A stretch of DNA of 24,802 nucleotides, taken from Isoetes engelmannii (lineage: Eukaryota > Streptophyta > Lycopodiopsida > Isoetales > Isoetaceae). The notes under the pieces are model-generated. The model saw only the letters and a program-made list of their open reading frames with translations. It searched no databases and had not been told where the DNA came from. The stretch spans positions 1 through 24,802 of the forward strand of contig JAANSK020185545.1 in NCBI GenBank assembly GCA_011763485.2, given 5' to 3'. Below, piece after piece: positions 1 through 7,300 of this stretch; positions within the stretch are counted from its first letter, which is position 1, and each line of letters begins with the position of its first letter. A program made the translations under genes and the position numbers.

Positions 1-77
1 CCCCTAGCTGCACATGATTGCTGTATAAAATGGTCTCATAGATCCAAGTGGTCTCTCGTAGACGTTAATATAATCTT
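1..77. repeat. Inverted repeat, left arm (pairs with 5016-5092)
   Basis: Begins CCCCTAGCTGCACATG and matches the reverse complement of 5016-5092 at 72 of 77 positions with no gap. It touches the window edge, so it may begin further left. A CTTC tract follows at once; the right arm is bordered on its inner side by a GAAA tract, so the two inner flanks are similar too. Confidence 0.9.
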
Positions 78-100
78 CCTTCCTTCCTTCCTTCCTTCCT
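75..100 (+). repeat. CTTC microsatellite
   Basis: About six units of CTTC directly inside the left inverted-repeat arm. Confidence 0.9.
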
Positions 101-357
101 ATTCAGCCAATCTTCACTAAGATACTTAAGTTCTCTTTCATCATATGTTGTGGTTGTACCTATATTCATCTACAAATTCATAAACCTCCTAATTATAATT
201 TTACCGCAATCTAATTTCTGCAAATTGCACTTGAAAAAGGTATGCTGGATGAAGCCAAATCCAAGTTCTTCCTCTTCCTTTTTTAGTTGCTGCTGATGTA
301 GACTTGAATCTGTCAAGTAACCCTTCAAATTCATTTACACTAATTCATACTCACTCA

Positions 358-412
358 TTCATACTCTAATATCGAAATAAGAGTTGCTCTTATTTCGATA
401 TTAGAGTATGAA
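358..412. repeat. Perfect 26-bp inverted repeat with 3-nt loop
   Basis: Arms 358-383 and 387-412 are exact reverse complements, with TTG as the loop; the arm core is CTAATATCGAAATAAGAG. The transcript of either strand would fold into one uninterrupted 26-bp hairpin. No target-site duplication or transposon end was seen, so it may be a fold-back remnant or a replication-slippage product. Confidence 0.93.
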
Positions 413-510
413 AGAGACTTTATGCAAGCACATGATTGCTTCACAAGATTATGCTAAATTGTTGTTAAGTTAGATTGGCATTGTGTTGCGGCAAAAGTGC
501 GCCGGATCAG

Positions 511-693
511 TCTAATTGAGTCGGACCTATGTCATTTGAGTCAGATTTGTGCATGTGCCAAATTTGAGTCAGACCTGTGTAATTTTGCCGATTCTCTCTA
601 ATTAAGTCCGATTTATAAAATTTGAGTCAGATTTGTGTTGATCCGTCTGCCTAATTTGAGTCAGACCCGTGTAATTTGCATCAGATCTTTGTT
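511..693 (+). repeat. Degenerate tandem array of an ATTTGAGTCAGAYYTGTGT unit
   Basis: About seven imperfect copies of a 19-20 base core, spaced irregularly by roughly 20-36 bases. The clearest are near 534, 561, 619 and 652; those near 511, 597 and 675 are more decayed. The changes among copies look substitutional, suggesting an old minisatellite. It lies upstream of the copia LTR ending at 1053. Confidence 0.8.
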
Positions 694-871
694 GTTTGCC
701 ATATCATTGCAGAAAGATGGGATTTTATGATATATGGAAGTTGAGTCCAATCGAACTCAGGTCAGGGAGGAAATGCTGAATCTTCTGTATAATAACTCCT
801 CAATCAAGTTTTGGAAAATTCTAGCCGCACCATGTGGTTTCTTTAAACGAGTTTTCTTTCTCAGCAGTGCC

Positions 872-1053
872 CGTCATCAGGAGGGGTGTTAGATTGATGC
901 TGACGTGTCAGATGACGTCTCACTGCTGACCTGGCAGTGCATACCTGTTGCTGACATGGCGTCTTGTTATAAGCCATAGCCATGCGTAGTTATAGTATTT
1001 GTGGACAAATATTCTTGTATTTTCTTTCCAGTCAACACGCTATGATGTCTTCA
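872..1053 (+). mobile_element. Copia-type relic: polypurine tract and 3' LTR
   Basis: CATCAGGAGGGG, a polypurine tract, precedes an LTR at 887-1053 that opens TGTTAGA and closes GTCTTCA. The same pair occurs at 6036-6247, so this is a second copy of the same family. No primer-binding site follows, as expected for a 3' LTR. The rest of the element is to the left and only partly in the window; it is an old, broken fossil. It ends 158 bases before the first helicase exon. Confidence 0.8.
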
Positions 1054-1211
1054 GGGATGATACATGATTGACTGCCAGTTTCAGATTAGTGACGTATCTC
1101 ATTTGTACAATATATTCTTTCCTTTTCATTCTGTTATCTCTTATTAGATAAAAGTTAAAGGCATAGTATATCATATCTTCATTGTTTTGCAAATGGTTTG
1201 TTGTAATCCAG

Positions 1212-1307
1212 GGTACCAATTCAAGGACAACTAAAGACATGGATGCGTGCCTTATTGACATGGCCATGGATTTCAATTCAAACTCTCAAAATGCATCTGT
1301 TATAAAG
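1212..1307 (+). CDS. Helicase exon (first one in the window)
   Basis: 32 codons between a cag acceptor (1209-1211) and a gtaaaa donor (1308). The translation ends NSQNASVIK, which in the family directly precedes the AVLSAGLYPN motif that opens the next exon 5.26 kb away. Both junctions are phase 0. The first 20 residues fall in a poorly conserved part of the family, so the assignment rests on the ending, the phase and the splice sites. No preceding exon was recognised in 1-1211. Confidence 0.75.
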
Positions 1308-4300
1308 GTAAAATTGGGTGGAGTCTCTTTGCCAATCCCATTTTACTTGTGCTCATGAATCAGCCATGACTAGTTTAGCAGATCTGAAAAATTTGTAACA
1401 TGTAATGAGCCACGTGCAGCTGTAAAATTAATCGTGCTTGCATGAGAATAATGGTCAGTTAAGCGCATATACCGGATTGGCATTGTGCTTACATAAATTC
1501 TCGATCTGCAATGAGATGGGTTTCTTCCTTTTTATGGCTGATGGGCCCACTTGATAAATCTTGTAGTCTCCAATTCTCTGCACATCTCTTAGTGAAAGAT
1601 TTAATGAACTTATATTGTCCATAGAAGTCTAACTAGCTCATGAAAAAGAGGAATGCTCTGCTGCCGCCTATTCCTCGTTGATTAATCCAAGGTTTCCCTG
1701 AATAGGTGTTTTGAGCTCCTTAAAATGATCAAATGCTTTGAATGAAATGTATCTGTGTCATTCAAACAAAAATATCAATCAACACTACAAATTATCCCGA
1801 ACTAAGGGTATTAATAATGGAAAATGCGAGATGCAACTAAGAGGGTAAAATACTGATTCTACTTTAACGAAGATGAGAGAAACTAGAGAACGCATAATAA
1901 GAAAACATGAAATGAATGAGCTGTGTTATAGTGGGTTAAGCTATTAATGCATGTCATGTGTACCTAGCAAACATAGAAGTTGTATACTATGTCGGCATGC
2001 TTTGTCAGTATATGGGTAAAGGAGTCTTACAACCATATTCTAGCACTCTCAGGTTCAGTGCCATGTGACCTAGAAATGAGGTCGGTCATGGGAAACCGCC
2101 CTGAAAGATGCATCAGACTCATATAGTCTCGACAACTGAACAAACACACCTTGCCAGCATACTTTGTCCATGTGAGTCTTACGTGGATCAGATTAGATCT
2201 CATCTACATTTATCTCTAAAATCCTTAAATAGCCTTATGACCTCCTGCAAAACTTCAAAATCTTCTTGTAGACTTGGTTAAATTCACAGCAGATCTACAC
2301 AGGTGAAACGTTGATACACAGCACCGCTTTAGCTTTTTTTTTTTTGCTAAGAATGTCTTGCTGAAAGACCTCTCCCAATAAGTTGAAGGTAAAAAAAAAA
2401 ACTGCCTGGCCCCTCCAAGAACCTTGCCTTCAGAAACATTTGGACTGGAAAAAAGGATGCAGCGAAATGGGCCATGCTATCCAAAAGAACTAAATTTCAA
2501 CTGGCACTCCTGCCTTCCCACAATCCTACCCCTGTATCACGAGATGCAGAATGACTTGGTGGCATACTGCTAACTAGGCTACTCATCTGTTAAATCCCGC
2601 CGTCGATGCCACCATGACACCAGGCATTGCAATTCTGCATGCACACTTTGCAATCTCATCTCTCTAGAAAGGCTATGATACCATGTTGAAAGAATAGGAA
2701 GAGCTAGAGCTGAAAGGGAGATGCAAGAAAATAGAATGATTAGTATTCATATATAAATTCTGTTAGATCTATATGATGACGTCACACTGTTGACCTGGCA
2801 CACTGCACGCCTGTTGCTGACATGGCATTTCTATATAAGCCATGGTCACGACCATCTGTAGTTAGTCTGTTTTCATAGAGCTAGCAGTTTCTCTTAGGCG
2901 CTCATGCTCTTTAACTTTCTTCCACCATGATGCATTACAATCTTCATGGTATCAGAGAGCTCAGGCATGGCTGGGAGTTAATATCTAGTTCGAGGTAAAA
3001 AAGAAACTGCCTGGCCCCTCCAAGAACCTTACTTTCAGAAACATTTGGAATGGAAAAAAGGATGCAACAAAACACGCCATGCTGTCCAAAAGAACTGAAT
3101 TTCATCTGGCGCCTTCCTACAATCCTGCCCCTGTATCACGAGATCCAGAATGACTTGGTAGCATACTTGCTAACTAGGCTACTCATCTGTTAAATCCCGC
3201 CGTAGATGCCACCGTGACACCAAGCATTGCAATTCTGCATGCAAACTTTGCACTCTCATCTCTCTAGAAAGGCTATGATACCATGTTGAAAGAATGGGAA
3301 GAGCTAGAGCAGTAAGGGAGATGCAAGAAAGTAGAATGATTAGTATTCATATATAAATTCTGTTAGATCTATATGCTGACATGTACGATGATGTCACACT
3401 GTTGACCTGGCACATTGCACGCCTGTTGCTGACATGGCATTTCTATATAAGCCATGGTCACGCCCATCTGTAGATGATTTGTTTTCCTAGAGCTAGCAGT
3501 TTTTCTTAGGCGCTCATACTGTATCTTTCTTCCACCATATACATTACAATGTCTTCATGGTATCAGAGAGCTCAGGCATGGCTGGGAGTTAATATCTAGT
3601 TCGTCTTGATAAAATTTTGTGAGGATTGAGTGCTTACTGTTGAAACTTGACAAGCTAAAACAGATTCACGTTGGCTTTCCAACAAGCCAAGATTCATTGG
3701 AATCACACAAATTGTTGGGGATATTTTGCAATATGTTTGCAAAAATTGGTCTAGAACGGGTCTAGAATGCGTTGCGGGTCTAGAACGGGTCTAGAATGTG
3801 GTAGCTCAAAAATTCTATGTAAAGATTTATTCAATCTTTGCAAGTTTTTTCAAAAGTGGAAAGAGTCGGATCTGCAGTTTATTACTCGGATCTGCTGTTT
3901 GGCGAGCATCTGGAGTTTGGCGAAGATTTGGTACTGAGGTGGCTTGGTACTGGAGTTAGTGGTCCGGTTCTTTGATATTTTGGCAACGTGGCTTGGTACT
4001 GAAGTTAGAGGTTCGGATTTGGAGTTAGGGCGTTGTAGAATTTGAGCAGTTATTTGCTCCAATACATGAAGGAGTTCGACTTCCAGTTATAAGCGGCGAT
4101 TCTTGGAAAGATTACAGTTATACGTGTCTTGATCCGTAAATTTATACAGGGTCATCGTATTTGCTCGTATATAGGGACGTCGTAAATAAATTCAGGGAAG
4201 CGTATTTCTTTAGGAGGAGATTGTTTCTTGAGCTCTTTTGGCTTTTAGGAGGGGTTTGCAGCACAAGGTGGGTAACAGATTTGGGTCTTATCTTTCAGGA

Positions 4301-7300
4301 GAGGTTTGCAGCAAAAGCCGGGTACTGCTAATTGGTATTTGGTTCGGGAAGCTAACTTCATTCTTTCTCTTAGAATATACGAGAACTTGTTACTCAAGAA
4401 TGCCTATATTTTCAGGAACTTCTCAGAAACTCGAATTTATGAACGGTAAGTTTCTTACCTTGCATAATTATGAAGAATGGAGCATTCACATGAAATGGGT
4501 CTTAGTTTGACAAGGTGCAAGGGACGCAGAATCTGTATGATAGCCACATGCTTGCCCAAGTTCATCAAGTTCACAAATATATCAATAGTTGATGAGATTT
4601 TCTATCCCAGAATTTTGCAAAGATCATTTCTTGGGCAAAACTCTGCTGATGGGGTGCAAAAAAACGCGGCCCCAGCACTACCATCAGCACCCTGCACCTA
4701 CTATACTATCCTATTATTTCGTTGCAATATCGGTGCTGATGTGTGCCGGTGTGCTGATATATGCTGGTATGCTGATGATGTGCTGTCACCATGCATCCGT
4801 ACGCCTGCTTTTGCACCCCACCAGCATACTTTTGCCCTCTTACTGCCAATCATTTGTGGAATTATCTGAGATCTCAACTTGGACAACGTGTTAGACCATA
4901 AGCAGCAGGGTTTTGCATAGAATATCAAGGCTAAGAGGAAGTCTGTGGGCAAATGTGAGATGCTACCTTCTATTTTCACTCTTCCAGTTATTGATTTTCA
5001 TGCAAGAAAGAAAGAAAGATTATATTAACGTCTACGTGAGACCATTTGGGTCTATGAGACCGTTTTATACAGCAGTCATGTGCAGCTAGGGGCGCATTTG
5101 CTGCCTCCTAAAGATGTTACATAAACATAAAAAAAGAAAAACTGAAACTTCTCTTTTACTTGGTTGATGTCTGGGAGGAGGATGCAATTGTGGAGCAATC
5201 TCCCACCTTAGCAGACACTCATGAGAGTCTTCATTTGCTGCATGGCATGGCAGATCCAGAGAGGGCGATAAAGCGATGTGCAGAAGGTTATTTGGAATTA
5301 CAGGTCTTAGATCTGCTGCACGAAGATCAGGTTCATGGAGAAGAGCAATCTGCAGGAGACTTATAAGGCGTCATGGAAGCAAAAGAGGGGCTTGTCCTTG
5401 AGTTTCCTTGGGTGGAACTCGATGTGCAGACACATGAATTTTCTTCAATTTTTTTTCAGGTTAGTCATCTGTTGGAGTTTGCGTAAATTTGCATGTACCC
5501 TTTGGCTGCCCACATGGTGAGAGCAAGGAAACTAATACTCGCTTGGATGATTTCCTTGGATACATGTCCTACGGATAGTGAAGGATCATGTAGGTTGTTG
5601 ACATCTACTTACCGGTTGTTTGCATTTGAGAAATCAGGTTCCTGTTGTTCTTGAGTCATTTGAATCTTCAAAACTGATTTTCTGGCTGCCAACAGTTTTC
5701 ATTTATTCCAAGGGCAGTTCCAAATGCTTCAAAAGTCTTTAATATCTAAGGTGACCAAGGGATCAGCATGGGCAAATGCAGGTGTTTTGCACGATTATTT
5801 GGTGTTTTCTTCTGCAGAAATCTTAAGAGGGCAGTTTCAGTTTTTTCAACCTAAGTGTTCAAGCAAGGTCATGCATTTTCCAACAGAATTACAAGGCAAA
5901 CGAAGGGAATGATACAGGGGCAGGAAAATATGGTTTAAGACCAACATTCCATGGCAGCCATGGTGACTTCTGTTGCTGAGTCTACTCCATATGCTGAAGT
6001 CTTCCAGATGCTTTGAGTTTGCAGCATTGTTCGTCATCAGGAGGGGCGTTAAACCTATATGCTGACGTGTATGATGACGTCACACTGCTGACCTGGCACA
6101 CTGCACGCCTGTTGCTGACATGGCATTCTCTATATAAGCCATAGTCATGCCGATCTGTAGTTAGTCTGTTTTCCTAGAGCTAGTAGTTTATCTTAGGCGC
6201 TCATACTCTGTATCTTTCTTGCACCATGATACATCACAATGTCTTCAATTCTAATGTCTAGTTTGTAACAAACTAGCAAAATCATGGGTGTGCCCATCTA
6301 TCCACCTGTGCATCATTACTAACATCTACAGCAACAGTAGTTATAGAATTAAGAAAATCTGGAGTGTGCCCATCTATCCACCTGTGCATCATTACTAACA
6401 TTTACAGCAACAATAGTTATACAACTGTTAGAATTTGTTCGGATCATATGTTTATTCAAGTCCTCCTTTGCTTTGACATATCTTTTTCCTGGACTTCCAT
6501 TTTGTCATTCGAGTTTAAGATGCATGTATTATTTAGAGGGCTGATACGTAGGTACTTTGTATTCTGCAGGCTGTTCTCTCTGCAGGTCTCTACCCAAATG
6601 TTGCATCAATGTCAGAAGATAGCATCATAGCTGGTCATGCTAGCGCCTTGAGCCAACGTGCAGGACTAGCCTCTGACAGGAGACCTCATTGGTATGATGG
6701 GAGTCGTGAGGTCTTTATTCATCCATCCTCTGTTAACCACAGTATTGTTGAGTTTCGGCACCCATTTCTGGTGTTTCATGAAAAGGTGAGCTGTGTAAAT
6801 CTGCAGGCATATCATGTACATGGATTTCAATTTCTATTCTTTGACTGATTTTTCTGCAAAAGGTGATGCTTTATGTCTCCCGTTACAAAAATAGATGGAC
6901 TAAACAGCAGGGTCTAACAGACTTTCTAACATGCCGCCACAGGCAGAAATTAACACAAGCAGAAACTCGTCAGTGACGAAAGTTATGATTTAGGCTAGAA
7001 CCATCAACAAGAAACAATAGAGAATCAGAGGCGGAGTGAAAACTCAGAAAATGAAAGATGATGGATTGAGTGTTTACAAAGGATAGTCACATATGTGACG
7101 TGTAGAGCATAGCACGTCAGTACCTAAACATGCTAATTATATCCTAAGAGGCATACATGAACGTAATTACATGGTAACCTAGAAACGATGGTCCTTTGTA
7201 AATATATAGGCTGCCGGTGTGCTTAACCATTAAGAGTTATTTCTGTCATCCTCCCCTAAGCACATATGAATTGAGAACAAAAGAAGAATGCTACAGCTTA

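Larger units (their letters stand above)
2387..3603 (+). repeat. 606-bp tandem duplication spanning an LTR junction
   Basis: 2387-2992 and 2993-3603 are consecutive direct copies. Each holds, in order, an antisense leader, an antisense primer-binding site (GGCTATGATACCA), the end of an antisense LTR, a complete sense LTR, and the sense primer-binding site with 35 bases of leader. The breakpoints share AGGTAAAAA. The order shows that the sense element inserted first and the duplication came later. The two copies differ at scattered positions, so it is not recent. Confidence 0.88.
2761..6247 (+). mobile_element. Copia-type LTR retrotransposon relic, sense, nested in the helicase intron
   Basis: Parts in order: 5' LTR 2761-2946 (repeated at 3361-3557 by the tandem duplication), primer-binding site TGGTATCAGAGAGCTC (2947 and 3558), a long leader, a gag-like start near 4400, about 1.5 kb of internal sequence, polypurine tract 6036-6046 and 3' LTR 6047-6247. 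ATTC flanks both sides (2757-2760 and 6248-6251). The gag-like stretch has LHNYEEWSIHMKWVLV, similar to copia gag N-termini. No protease, integrase or reverse transcriptase was recognised, so it looks non-autonomous or heavily deleted, and it carries several breaks. A MITE and an inverted-repeat arm lie inside it. LTR divergence indicates an old insertion. Confidence 0.75.

Noticed and set aside
358-412. miRNA precursor
   Set aside because: A perfect stem with a 3-nt loop lacks the bulges and loop size of plant miRNA precursors.
511-693. CRISPR-like array
   Set aside because: Repeat copies are degenerate, spacing is irregular, and the context is a plant nuclear genome with spliced genes.
1040-1276. 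78-codon minus-strand frame over the first helicase exon
   Set aside because: It is antisense to an exon supported by splice sites and phase, and shows no family resemblance.
2947-2962. TGGTATCAGAG sequences as possible tRNA gene parts
   Set aside because: They lie directly after LTR ends and are primer-binding sites. No cloverleaf could be drawn around them, and no tRNA gene was found in the window.
4477-4894. Overlapping plus-strand frames of 101 and 130 codons
   Set aside because: They run through the MITE and the copia relic in different frames and resemble nothing; chance frames in repeat DNA.
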